From assembly GCA_030272155.1 (NCBI GenBank), contig CP126191.1, positions 6,532,501-6,596,500 on the forward strand: DNA of 64,000 bases. The letters run 5' to 3'. This document shows positions 1 through 11,742 of the stretch, one piece after another; position 1 is the stretch's first letter; each line of letters begins with the position of its first letter. The notes below the pieces were generated by a model. It ran no database searches. It was not told where the DNA came from and worked only from the letters and a program-made list of their open reading frames with translations. This DNA is from Tetradesmus obliquus. Its lineage: Eukaryota > Chlorophyta > Chlorophyceae > Sphaeropleales > Scenedesmaceae. Position numbers and translations under genes: made by a program.

Positions 1-277
1 CCAGCAAGATGTTGCTGCTTCAAAGCATTTGTTACAAATGTCGGCTCATCTACTCACTACTCACTACTCATCTGCTCAAACTCTGATGTGGTGATAACGA
101 GGAGGAGGGAAAGAGGAAGATGCCAATTGTCCACTGGAAGCCTGCTGTGTCTGCGCTCTCTGGGCCCTGCACCGCATTGTGCCGCGTTTTTGTCCACAAT
201 TCTTATGCTCACGCGTCTGCCTGTGTGTGTGTGTCGCTTGCTGCTGTGCTGCAGCAGCAGCCCCCAAGCGTCGCGTG
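1..277. other. 5' flank of the DnaJ/DUF3752 gene
   Basis: No complete gene is visible. The stretch just before position 278 ends in a CTGCAGCAGCAG segment that could be a 3' splice site, so a 5' UTR intron or an upstream exon outside the window is possible. An ATG at 120 opens a frame that stops just before the main ATG and does not join it. Confidence 0.4.
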
Positions 278-1924
278 ATGGGCCCCGCAGCACCCCCAGC
301 AGAGCTGCTGGCAGCAGCAGCAGCGTACCACGCAGACGTGGAGGCAGCAGGCGGCTACCAGCAGGATGCAGAGCCCCTGGTGGGCCCTCCCCCGCCCGAT
401 TTTGTGGATGAGGCAGATGCAGCACCAGCAGATGCACGCGAGGCGCAGGTGCTGCGCGTGCTGCGCGTGCTGCGCGAAGCTGCTGCCGCCGCTGCAAACG
501 GCCCCGCTGCTGCAGGTACAGGTACAGCAGCGGGTGCGCCGGACATGGATCCTTATGCTGTGCTTGGTGTGGAGGCTACTGCTGATGCAGCAAGCATCCG
601 GAAGAGCTACTGGCGGGTGTCGCTGCTGGTGCATCCAGATAAGTGCAGCCACCCCGCAGCACAGGAGGCTTTCCAGGCAGTGAGCAAAGCAGCGCAGCTG
701 CTGCAGGACACGCAGCAGCGCGCCGCGCATGACGCTGCGCAAGCAGACGCAGCGCTGCGGCAGCAGGCGGTTGCAGCAGCAGCAGCAGCGGAGCGGGAGG
801 TGGCGTGGCGCAAGGCCAGGGGTGAGGCTGTGCCTGCAGAGCTGGCTGCTGTGCTGGCTGCTGCGCAGGCTGCACAGCCGGCTGCGCGAGACACCTGGAT
901 GACGGACCTGCCCACGCAGCAGGACCGCAGCGCAGCGTCTGTGCTGGCGGCTGGGCTGTCTCAGGTGCGTTGTGGCTGCTGACAGGCCAGTTTAGGCGTT
1001 GCCATAGGGTCTGTGTACTGTACTGTGGCAGGTAACTGGCAACAGCGTCATCACGCAATCTTGCTGCCTGTCGGTTGCAGCGCAAGTTGAGTGCGCTCAA
1101 GACTCTGCGCGTGCTGCTGCTGCTGCTGCTGCTGCCGTCTGCTGCTGCGCAGGTGAGCCAGACGTCCTTCAACCGCTTCGGCTCCAAAAAGCCAGGCGAC
1201 AGCAGCGGCTGGACAGACACGCCGCAGCAGGCCGCGCAGCGCGCAGCAGGCCTGCTGCCGGCTGCTGGCCTGGCAGTGTATGCGCTGGCTGGGCCGTCTG
1301 CGAGTGCTGCTGCGATTGAGGGTGCGCCTGTGTCTGCTGAGCTGCTTGCTGCCATGGCCAAGTACAATGCGAGCCACAGGCAGAAGAGCTTGCTGGAGCA
1401 GCACGCTGAGCAGGCGCCGCCTGGCAGGAAGAAGGACAAGGGCAGCAAGGAGAGAGATAAGGAGAAAGAAAAGGAGAAAGAGAAGGAGGAGAAGAGAGAG
1501 AAGAAGGAGAAGAGCCGGGACAAGGACAAGAGCAGCAGGAAGGAGAAGGAGCAGGGCAGCAAGGGCCAGAAGCGCAAAGCAGCAGGTGGGCAGGGTGGTG
1601 GGCTGGGTTGGCCATGGCGTGCTGTGGTGCTGCAAATGCTGGTGTGCGCTGCCTGCTGGCCGCATCCCTCCGCCATGTGCGAAGCTGGCCGCCTCGGCTG
1701 TTGGCTGGTGATTGCCGTGTCGCGTGGACAGCATCATCCGGCTGTGCACGTAGTTGTATAGAATTCTGCCGTATCGGCTGCTGCCAGCTGCTGCTTGACC
1801 ACAGCGCCTACAAAACAGTCAGTGTCTCGCCGGAGTCAGCGCTTCGCTTCTGGTGTCGGTTACCTGCCTGTGCAGCTGCCTGCCAAACAGCCTGCCTGAC
1901 GATAAGCTGCCTGTCTACTGCTGA

Positions 1925-1957
<33 letters not shown>

Positions 1958-2117
1958 AGACGCGCCTGAGGCGGAGTCGTGGCAGGGCAAGCACCCCTGG
2001 CAGCCGTGGGACAGGGATAAGGACCTGGAGGTGCAGCTGACGCGGCCCAAGGCTGCGGGAGACCTGCTCAAGGCAGCAGGGAACCTCTCCAGCCGATTCA
2101 GCAGCGGGGGACGATAA
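278..2117 (+). CDS. J-domain protein with C-terminal DUF3752 (GPALPP1-like) region
   Basis: Exons 278-964, 1153-1585 and 1960-2117 join in frame to about 425 residues. The protein starts MGPAAPP and repeats LVGPPPP near residue 48, echoing the GPALPP motifs of human GPALPP1. A J domain follows (about residues 90-150) with an intact HPD at 119-121, so it should stimulate an Hsp70 ATPase. After it come DTWMTDLPTQ, FNRFGSKKPGDSSGWTDTP, a Lys/Glu-rich coiled stretch and a C-terminal PWDRDKDLEV...SSRFSSG block. This is the signature order of DUF3752. The family is nuclear and poorly understood. The start is the first ATG in frame. Exon 2 could instead begin at 1081, adding 24 residues with a Leu run; I prefer 1153 because CTG-rich sequence before AG is the usual acceptor here. 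Confidence 0.8.
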
Positions 2118-2607
2118 GTAATGCGTCTGATGCTGCTGCTGTTGAGATATGTTGTGAAATTTCTTGCTCCAGTGCAAGCATCATCAAGTTGTTCCTTGTC
2201 AGGCCTGCCAGGCTGTGGCCAGGTGTTGTGTAGGCGAGAGCTGCGAACCTGTAACGATGTGGAACCGGCTTCATCTTTGGGAAACTTTTAATGGCGGTTT
2301 CATTGCTACTGCTGCGCGTCTGAGCACAGCAGAAGAACTCAGCTTTTGCTTGGAACAGGGGAAGAGGGAACGGCGAGGCAGGACATGGCACTGACAGCCA
2401 GGCTGTGCAGAATTGCAGCATTTGTCAGCAATTTGCATCCGTAGTCACTGCAATTGCTGGTTCTCAAGCTGCAGGTTCGGCGCTTTTCGCTGTTTTTGGC
2501 TTCGGTGCCTCCCCCAACTCTGTGCTGCGATCGTGTGGTGTGAGGTAAACGCATTGGCCAGCAAGACGAAGATACTTCGACTTGGCACCTCGGTGTTGCA
2601 GGGGGCG
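2118..2607. other. intergenic: 3' UTR and upstream region of the CysRS gene
   Basis: It holds the TGTAA poly(A) signal of the upstream gene at 2250-2254 and then the presumed promoter and 5' UTR of the tRNA synthetase gene. The frame of CysRS stays open upstream to about 2413 but contains no ATG before 2608. No other gene is seen. Confidence 0.5.
2250..2254 (+). terminator. poly(A) signal TGTAA
   Basis: TGTAA lies 133 bases after the stop codon of the J-domain gene. TGTAA is the standard polyadenylation signal of volvocine and related green algae. Confidence 0.5.
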
Positions 2608-4444
2608 ATGCAGCACGCTTGCAATGCCATGCACAACCCCTGCGCAATGACTGGCCGGCATCTGCTGCAGCACAAGAGCAGCATGCACCTAGCAGCAGGC
2701 AGGCTACAACGTGGCAGGAGCCTCTTAGCCCACTGCAGCAGCAACTGGGAAGCACAGCTGTCCTCAGCACACAACTTGCGGCCGCAGCAGCGTTTGTGTC
2801 CAAGCTTACTCAGCTGGACCTCCAGCAGCTGTCGTCATCATGTAGTAGCAGCAGCAGCAGCGGACGCCTCCGCCACCACCACGCAGCCTCAGCAGAAGCA
2901 GAAACAAAAGCAGAAGCAGAAGCAGGCCGCACCACCAGCAGCAGCAGCACTGCCTGATGTCAGCCAGCTGCGTGGCCAGCTGCAGCTGTACAATACCATG
3001 TCACGCCGCAAGGAGCACTTTACACCCCGGCCAGGCATGGGAGACAAGGTGCAGATGTACGTGTGCGGTGTGACCGTGTACGACTACAGCCACATAGGTG
3101 AGCGTGCATTTTGATATTGAGCCGAGTTCAAGTTTGTCAGCAGCTGTGCTGACGCGGAAGCAGCTTGTGCAGCACTTGACAGCAGTCAGCATATACAGCA
3201 AGCCCATGGCACAACAACGCCAAGTCATACATAAGCAGATGCAGCTCACAGCTGTAGCAGCGATGCAGCTTCGGCACAGGTTAGGCTGCATGGGCAGTCT
3301 GGCGATGCACATGCCGTTTCTCAGCAATTGCAGGTTGGCAGGTGCTGTGTAGGCACCAGGGGCACACCTGGGTGTGCTGGCACTGCAGCATGTCAGCATA
3401 GCTACTGAAGCAGCATGTTTCACACGCCTAGCTCTGTAATGACAGGCAGGTGCAGGTGTATTCTGGCAACTGACTGCTAGCCTGTAGCTGAAGCATTACC
3501 CGGCCCTAACGTTGCTTTCAGGAGCTGCCTCAGGACAAGCTGTTGTCGCTCCTGATCGTGTCATTGCCATTATTTCCGCCACCATGCCTTCTTGCCCTTT
3601 GTGCTTATTGTGCTGCAGGCCACGCGCGCGTGTACGTCGCGTTCGATGTGCTGTACCGCCTGCTGCGGCACCTGCATTACAATGTGCAGTACGTGCGCAA
3701 CTTCACGGACGTGGACGACAAGATCATCGCGCGCGCAGCAGCGACAGGCGAGGACCCGCTGGCCCTGTCGGCGCGCTTCATCACTGAGTTCCACACAGAC
3801 ATGCAGCAGCTGGGCTGCCTGGCGCCTACGGTGCGTGGGTGCGAGTGACAGAGATTCAGGCAGTTGCATCAGCTGCGCTATCATTCTGCATCTGGTGGCC
3901 CAGTTCGTGTTGTGCTGTGAAGGTTCACGATGTGCAGAGGAGCGACTAGGCTGCAGTGTGCCGCCATCAGCGGGGGCCAGATTGCCTGTGCGTGTGCAGG
4001 CAGTCTATGCCTGCCACTCGGGGCACGCCAGCAGTGTGTGGCATTGCCAGCGCTTGACACTGCGTGTTGCACAGTGGGACGTGGCTGTGTGCTGGGAGAT
4101 GCTTCTAGTTCCTTTCGCCAACCACCAGCCTACCACCTTGAGCCCAACACCTTTTCTGCATGCGCCCTCACTTGGCATGATGTTGCTGCCCACCTTATTA
4201 ACCTCCAATACCCTTTCTTGCCCCTTGTCGACCCCTTGCATGACGCCTGCTGATGTCTTTCTCTCCCTGCTGCTGTCCTTGCCATGCAGGCTGAGCCCAA
4301 GGCCACGGACTTCATTCCAGCCATGGTGGCGACCATCAACAAGATCATCGACAATGGCCACGCCTACGCACTGCCTGACGGCGATGTGTACTTTGACGTG
4401 GCATCACTGCCAGGCTACGGCAGGCTGTCAGGCCGCTCACAGGT

Positions 4445-4498
<54 letters not shown>

Positions 4499-6708
4499 GC
4501 AGCAGCAGCCATTTTTCCTGCCTGTCCCTGCCCTAGACTTCATTGGCATGCTTTGCAGCTAGCTGTTCAGAATAAACTGCCGCACGCTTCTGCAGCAGCA
4601 GAAACATCTTGTCCTTAGGTCAGGTCGAATCTGTTGTGCTGTCAGCCTTTGTCTCTGTCATGTTTCAAGCGCAAACGTATAGCAAGCACCTTGACCAAGC
4701 AAGAGGCGTGAGCTCACGTGTGGACAGTGCAGCATCCTTACAAGACCTGCCACTGACACACGCCGCCCCTTCTTCCTTGCAGGAAGACAACCGCGCCGGG
4801 GAGCGCGTGGCGGTTGACTCCCGCAAGCGCAGCCCCGCTGACTTTGCGCTGTGGAAGGCAGCCAAGCCCGGGGAGCCCGCCTGGGCCAGCCCCTGGGGCC
4901 AGGGCCGGCCCGGCTGGCACATCGAGTGCAGCAGCATGATCGCGGAGCTGATGGGTGACGTTATTGACATCCACGGCGGCGGCAGGGACCTGGTGTTCCC
5001 CCACCACGAGAATGAGCTCGCGCAGTCGCAGGTGGGGCTGCGGCAAGCGGGCTGGGTTGAGTTGGTTGGATGGCTGCACTGCTGACTGTAGCGAATAACT
5101 ATGCCGTTGTCTGGTTGAAGGGAGATGATGACATGCCGGCAGCTAGCATGGTCGGCTGCGCGAGCCGCACAAGCGTATGTGCGCATGTGTTGTCAGCAGC
5201 TCAGCAGAAGCAGTGCAGATGGATGTTGGGTCGGTGAGCTTCACCACAGCAGGTGTACTGGTACCTGCACGCTTTGCTGAATGGCTAATGTTCCTGCTTG
5301 CATCTGTTGACCCCTAACGCACAGGCTGCCGCCGGCCCATGCAGCTGCGGGCACAACCACCAGCACAGCGAAGCAGCTGCAGCCGCAGCAGCTGGCAGCA
5401 GCCCAGACGACAGCAGCAGCAGCCCCGCAGACTTTGTGCGCTTCTGGCTGCACAACGGCTTTGTCAACGTGGATAGCGAGAAGATGTCCAAGTCCCTGGG
5501 CAACTTCTTCACCATCCGTGATGTGCTGAAGCTGTATCACCCCTCAGCGCTGCGCTGGTTCCTGCTCAGCAGCCAATACCGTGCCCCGGTCAACTACACA
5601 CAAAAAGCACTCGAGGACGCCAGCGCACGGCTGTACTACGTGCTGCAGACGCTGGCAGATGTGGATGCAGCTCTGCAGAACTCTGGCGAGGCCGGCGCTG
5701 CTGCGGTGGCTGCCGCTAGCATTGCAGCAGCACCGAGCAGCAGTGCTAGTGACTCTGCTGCTGCTGATGCTGCGGATGTGGTGCCTGCTGGTGTGGGTGG
5801 TGAGCTGCTGGGCAGTGTGGTGGCTGCACTGCTGGATGATTTGAACAGCCCTGCTGCTGTGAGCGCCATGTCAGCGCCGCTCAAGGCCATCAACGACCTG
5901 CTGTCAACCAAGGCCGGCCGCAAGAACCCCAAGCGGTGAGACAGCACACACAGTTGTACTGTAGGTTAGAATAGAAAGTAATTCAAAGGATGCTTAGCCG
6001 CACACAATGAGTGCCTAACGGTGTATCTCTGGCTGCGTGATGCTGCGCTGTGCTGTGCAGGGCAGCATCGGAGGATTGCTGCAGCGAACGCAGTTTGCAG
6101 GCGGTTTAGTGTTGCTGTCATTGGCTGTAGCTGGGTGCCTGTCGCGCCGACAGGCAGTGCTGTGTTGGTGCTGTGCTGTGCAGGCTGCAGCTGCTGGCGG
6201 AGTACCAGGCTGGGCTGCTTGCCTCGCTGCAGCTGCTGGGCCTGGCCGTGCCTGACCTGGCTGCCTGCCTGGACGCGCTCAAGAGCCTGGCACTGGCACG
6301 TGCAGGGCTGACCCAGCAGGAGGTGCGTGGCCTTGTGTGGATGTGTGTGCTCATGCACATGGGGGCGGGGGAGTGCAGAGGCATGCAAGCTCATTAGCAG
6401 GGTGTGCCAACATTTGCAGGGTGTGTTGCACATTGTTGTGTCGTCATTTGCACAGTGATGATACGTTATGCCGCGCTTGTGGTGCTGAAAGGCGGTGTTA
6501 CCTCGCCCCACTGCCGTGCTCTGCTGCTGCCGCTGCATGGTGCTGCTGCTAGGTTGAGGAGCGTATTGCTGCGCGCGCTGCTGCGCGTGCCGCCAAGGAC
6601 TTTGCTGCTGCGGACGCTGTGCGCGTGGAGCTGTCTGCCAAGGGCATCATGCTCATGGACAGCCCTGAGGGCACCAGCTGGAGGCCAGGGCTGCAGGACG
6701 CAGAGTGA
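2608..6708 (+). CDS. CARS: cysteinyl-tRNA synthetase, predicted organelle-targeted
   Basis: Seven exons (2608-3097, 3619-3830, 4290-4442, 4783-5031, 5325-5935, 6184-6322, 6553-6708) give about 669 residues. The enzyme charges tRNA-Cys with cysteine. Class I signatures are complete: [10 protein letters not shown] with the first zinc Cys, HIGH split by intron 1 at residues 162-165, [17 protein letters not shown] and HHENELAQS with the other zinc ligands, and KMSKS at 421-425. The C-terminal [12 protein letters not shown]...DAVRVEL anticodon-side helices are typical. The first 130 residues are Ser/Arg/Gln-rich and non-conserved, like an organelle transit peptide. A Cys/His-rich insert of about 30 residues (CSCGHNHQH) precedes the KMSKS domain. 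The first ATG in frame is 2608. Confidence 0.95.
4446..4497 (+). repeat. (CAG)n tract at the 5' end of CysRS intron 3
   Basis: About 17 nearly perfect CAG units begin three bases after the GT of the splice donor at 4443. If intron 3 were retained the tract would add a polyglutamine run. Similar runs sit in several introns of this window. Confidence 0.9.
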
Positions 6709-7221
6709 CGCTTGCATGCATATACATGCATGCATGTTGCATACGGAGCGGGTGGTGCCAGCATGCTAACCAGTCTGCGCAAGGAACCGGCTGGCGAGGT
6801 TCAACCGCACAACACTGTTAAAGCACGCTTGCCTGTGACCCAGGACCACCAGATGTCTGTAGTATGGATGACGCTGCTGTGCACATATTGCCTGTCAGCA
6901 GTCGTGGCAGTGAAAGTTTGAAGGCACCATGGCTGCCTGGTCAGCAGGGTGAAGAGTGTGGGAGTGGTTGGGGAACCCCGTCTGCAAACCCCTGTAACAC
7001 ATGCTTGCCTTCAGGGTCCCGAGGCAACCAGGTGTGAAGTCCAGTTTGCAGTGTATTGTTTGTGAGTACAGTCACAGCATTTCAGCTCATGTCGTTCGTC
7101 CTTGCCTGATACTTGCAACAGCACACCGGCAGCCAGGCAGCAGAGTGAAGTACTGCTCTGGTGACCACCGTGCACCATGTGCTGAGCACTTATATACCGA
7201 TATATACTAGTGGACACAGCG
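6709..7221. other. intergenic: CysRS 3' UTR and HPt promoter
   Basis: TGTAA at 6993-6997 is the likely CysRS poly(A) signal. A TGCATGCA-rich stretch lies at about 6714-6745. A TATATACCGATATATAC element at about 7191-7207 lies just upstream of the HPt ATG at 7222 and may be its TATA region. No gene is seen. Confidence 0.5.
6993..6997 (+). terminator. poly(A) signal TGTAA
   Basis: TGTAA 285 bases after the CysRS stop codon, on the coding strand. Confidence 0.45.
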
Positions 7222-7644
7222 ATGGCGCTGCTGGAGCAGCAGCTAGAGCTGGTTAAATGCATGCAGGCAGAGGGTATCCTAGACGACCAGTTTAGCCAAC
7301 TAATACAGCTACAAGACGAGAGCAACCCGGATTTTGTGAAAGAAGTTGTGGAGCTATACTTTGATGACTCAGTGGGCAAGATCGAGAAAGTGTACCAGCT
7401 GCTCAGCTCGCCCGCGCCCGACTACGATGAGCTAGACCAAATAGTGCACCAGTTCAAGGGCAGCAGTGCTAGTTTAGGAGCCACGTACATCGCGCAGCTG
7501 TGCATCAAGCTCCGGGAGGGCTGCCAGCAGCAGAATGCAGCAGCCTGCCAGCAGCTGGTGTTGCAAATCAGGGAGGCCTTTGTGCAGCTCAAAGGCAGGC
7601 TGGATGTATACCTGCAGCTAGACAAGCAGCGTACTGGAGGCTGA
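7222..7644 (+). CDS. histidine-containing phosphotransfer (HPt) protein
   Basis: A single exon of 140 residues, close to the size of plant AHP proteins. The motif HQFKGSSASLGA places the phospho-accepting His at residue 76, followed by the conserved Lys and Gly. Upstream are helices with FVKEVVELYFDD, as in AHP and yeast Ypd1 proteins. HPt proteins pass phosphate between hybrid histidine kinases and response regulators in the cytoplasm and nucleus. ATG 7222 is used because the in-frame codon at 7210 is GTG, which is not a normal nuclear start. No neighbouring kinase or regulator is present in the window. Confidence 0.93.
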   Translation: MALLEQQLELVKCMQAEGILDDQFSQLIQLQDESNPDFVKEVVELYFDDSVGKIEKVYQLLSSPAPDYDELDQIVHQFKGSSASLGATYIAQLCIKLREGCQQQNAAACQQLVLQIREAFVQLKGRLDVYLQLDKQRTGG

Positions 7645-8147
7645 CGCTGCAGCGCAGCAGTGCCAGATCTGCTGAGGTGCTTGGGTGAGCAGCAGCAGTA
7701 GCAGCAGCAAGCTGCTAGGGTCTGTCTGCTGCTGTTGCAGACGGCACTTGTGAGCATTGGTGGTTGCTAGCAATCATGCTGCGTGCCCATCATTCAGCAG
7801 CATGACTGGAGCTGGTTTTACATGTAGCTGCTTTCTGTGCAGCTGCACACATACGCTGAGGGATATCCCTGTGTCAGCATGCATGTGCGGAGCTGTGCAG
7901 TCCGCGTTGTACAACACGTTTACTGCTGATTGCAGCAGCCATGCATGTGTAGGTGAAGCAGCAACGGGCCGATGCGCTCTGGGCACGCCCTCCTGCATCA
8001 GTCTCAAACGGCAGTAACCATGTTGCTGTGCTTCCAATATTATTTCGTTCTTTTGCTCATGCACCGCACTGCTGTGCTTGTTTTAAGGAGTGTGTTGAGC
8101 TGGGGAGGTTGTTGCAGCTGTGGCACAGGGTATAGAATGTTTGCAGG

Positions 8148-8240
8148 CAAGCAAGTGTGCTGGCTTGCAGGGCAGCAAGTGTGCTGGCTTGCAGCCAAGC
8201 AAGTGTGCTGGCTGCACCTCTCCTGTCAAGGAGGTGCAGC
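8148..8240. repeat. three 23-base tandem units followed by a hairpin
   Basis: The core AGCAAGTGTGCTGGCT occurs three times between 8148 and 8216. It runs directly into a perfect 10-base inverted repeat, GCTGCACCTC (8211-8220) and GAGGTGCAGC (8231-8240), with a 10-base loop. It lies 500 bases after the HPt stop codon. Confidence 0.8.
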
Positions 8241-11200
8241 TGTCTGCAGCTGCGGATTGCAAATTGGCCCCGTTGTCAGTGCGCGCGCAACAGGGATGGC
8301 GTGCATTCATCATATGCATGCATCAGATATGTCATCCAATCTCATGCAGACAGAGCGTGGCGTACATAGGGTGGCGCATCAGCAGTTTGGTTGGTGTGCC
8401 AGAGAACGGTTCTGGCTGGTGCTGCTTAGCGCTGGCTGTTGAGCAATGGGTGCCCTGCTGTCGCCGTGTGTGTATGTGTCGTGTCGTTTGGTTGCCACGT
8501 AGGTTGTGGTTTGTGTGAGTGCTTGCATCACAGCTCATCGCAATGCTTGTGGAAGCTGAATGTTGCGCCGAATCAGCGTTGTGTTGCTGGCGCCAGGCTG
8601 GTGCAGTCACAGCTGCTGCTAGCATGGATGATGTGGCTGCTTGGCATGCCACGTGCTGTCAGGAACTAGTTGCAGTTTAGCATGCTGTTGTCGGGGCGTG
8701 TTGAAGGAGCATCAGTGCCTCCTATGTCCCTGAAGCATGCCTGAACAGCGCTAGCGCTCTTTTTAAGTTCCCATGTGCACGCCCGTGGTGGGGTGCTCCC
8801 TCAGTGTCACGGACAAAGACAGCTGGTGGTTTGGGATCTGCAGTTGGCCTATGCGGTGGTGAACTGGGCGCTGGGTGGCTTCCAGTGACATGAGCCACCG
8901 TGCTTCAAGACTGCTATTGGAGGGGAAGTGTTGCGATATGAAGGGCACAAGGGTAAACATGTGAAGACTGTCTGCAATACAAGTATGCAGTACAAGCATG
9001 GGCTTGCCTGCAATACAAGTAAAACTGCCTTTTCACACGTATGCACTTGACCAAGTTCAGGTGCCAGCTGCAGGTTCAACTAGCCACATGCTCGGTCAGC
9101 TCAGTCGCAGACACTCCTGGACGGCAGACAGTTTAAGCAGCCATAGTGGCGGGGGCGCCTTCTTTATATTGGAGTGAGCGATAGTAACACAGTGTTATCG
9201 CAAGGTGCAACGGTTGCATTCAACTATTGCAAAATGCATTTCCTGCAACTCTTGGTACAGTCTGCAGCGACCAACACATCAGGCCAGGATATTGCCAGCA
9301 GCAGTGGCTATGGTCCTTGCTAGCACAGCACACTTGAGTGACCCGGTCTCTGGTAGTTACGGCACCGCTTGGGAGGTTGATAGTGCAGTACTATAGTGCA
9401 GTACTGTTTGCAAGGGACAGCTCAGCTCGGGTGCAGCACTATGTTACAACGTTTGATGACATACGTAAACATCGCATGCATACGTATGTGTCGCCCTTTC
9501 GTGATGCTCTGCCCACCGCCAGCCACACAGCAGCTCAACGGGTTCAGCTTCAAACACTGTACCCTTCACATGACAGCATGTATAGCTCATGCATGGCACA
9601 ATACACTGCAGCAGGACCATCACACGCACGACCGGTGTGCCCAACTGTGCTGCGCCAAGTGCCTCAACACAGCAGCTGAGCTCCCATGCAAAAGAAACCC
9701 ATTTGCGTGGCACACAACCGGCCACCACATCCATCCTTGAAAGAGCTGTCTTCCACGCTGCAATGAGGCTGCCAGCACCAGCACTGCTCCGTCATCACAG
9801 CATACACGTGGCCGGCACAAGCTGCAGGCCAACAGCGTGTTGCACCACCAACACGTCAACGCGCACAGAGATTGGTTGTGACAACTGCTGGTGCGGGCTG
9901 GCGGCACCTGCTGTGCATTGTGTTCATTGCTTGCTGGATGCAGCAGCTGCCGCTCAACGGCCTGGCTGAGATAAATAAAGAGCTCAAGAGAACCAACAGT
10001 GCAAAAGCCGACGGGATAATGTGTAGATGCACGTGTAACCAAGCACCAGCGTACATAGTATGCTCATATGACCAAGTATTAGCCTAAGTAGTATGGTACT
10101 CCTCAACATGAACAGTGCTGGCTGCTGGCCTACACCACAGCAGTCTTTGCTCACCGCTGCAAACGGATGCAGTAACCAAGTGAGGCAGCAGCCCTTGCAT
10201 TCGTGTAGATATTACTATGGCAACAAGCTGACCATCAACTAGGCAACCAATTCATACAAGCATGTCTTCTCAGGTGGAACTACTACAACAAGTGTGACAG
10301 AGAGCCGCTGCGCTGCGCACCGCATGACAGTAAAGCCACACAACCGCCGCGCAGTTTGATTCGGCCTATCGCGCAGGTGATACACAAGACGTACAACACT
10401 CTTGCATTCTCCATGGCCCGAGAAAGAGTGATCGGCCAGTACACAGCACAACAGTACACCTCACAACAACAGCAAGCCCATCAGCCCGGGCTAACAGATG
10501 AGAAACACACACACCCACCTGACGCAAACAGGCAGCTGCAGACGCAGCATGGCGAGTATGTGCTACACAAAGGATGCGGCATTGCAGGCTTTGAAGCAAG
10601 CCCTACTGCGGGTCAACCTGCACGTCTTGTTGTGTGCGATTGCCCGTCATAAATGCTCAGCAAGCACAGCATAGCCAGCCTCCAAGCTGCACCTGCGGCC
10701 AGGCTTACCCGCGAAGCATTGTACTGCTTCACGCAGCCACACGCATACTAGTGTGTGTTTTACTGCACACCACACAAGCCCACACGCCCTCTGCCCTGCA
10801 CAGACACGCCCGCACACATGCATGTGCGGTGCCACGAAACAGCAACAAGTACAAACTGCAACTGTTTTGAACACTCAACGAAATAATCGTAGCGCTGCTG
10901 GCCCGCCGTAACATACAAGTCCCGCCCTATGCCCCAAAACTGGAAGCGAAAGCACTGCACTTTGCGCTTCTGTGCCTTTTTGAGATTGCGCTGCTGCTGA
11001 GCGGACACACACCGCAGCATCTGCAAGCTGCACTGTACCAACCCAACGGCTGGGTACTCTGCAAGACCGATCAACTCGCCAGGTGTGAGCGAAAGATGGC
11101 ATACAACTGCCACACAAAATCAGCCTTAGAGCCAAAAGAAAAAGCATGCATAAAAGAAAAGCAGCGCACATGCACGCAGCGGCTGTCTGCATGTCAGCGC

Positions 11201-11676
11201 CAGTGAGCTCTCCCTGCCAGCATGCATGGTGTGTCATGCATGCAATGTACAACGTGCTCGGTCCACGTAGGTTGCAAATGAAAGCTGCCGGCTGCGCCCA
11301 AGACCCTCTGACACTCTGCTGCAGTCAAGAGTGGTGCGCAGCGCGTGACGGATAGACGCCAAGAGAAGTAAACAGCGCTGCGCCACAGACATTGTGAGCA
11401 GCTGTGACAAAACCTCCTGACCAACAATCGCCTGTCAGCCCAATGATACTCCTTGGTGCCCCAAAACTGTAGGCGTGGCTGCAAGCTGCAGCGAGACACA
11501 CACCAGGTGCAAGAGCACACAAGACTCAGCTCTCCTACACCAACTCGACCATTATGCGCGCGAGAGACAGAAGGTGACGCAAACTCGGCAAAAAGTAGAG
11601 GTAGCGTAATAGTATCAAGACGCGACGGCTCAGTCAACAACAGCGCAGATGGTGATAAGCCAGCATATCCTCGCGT

Positions 11677-11742
11677 CCGCGCACAACTGGAAATCGCCCC
11701 TGCGGAAAAGACTGCAAATCAACCCCGCGCACAACTGGAAAT
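11677..11742. repeat. 18-base direct repeat
   Basis: CCGCGCACAACTGGAAAT occurs exactly at 11677-11694 and again at 11725-11742. Its origin is unknown. Confidence 0.8.

Noticed and set aside
576..1676. Long minus-strand ORF of 366 codons opposite the J-domain gene
   Set aside because: It is the complement of GC-rich coding exons and of the Lys/Glu repeat; it has no family motifs and its start is not tied to a promoter.
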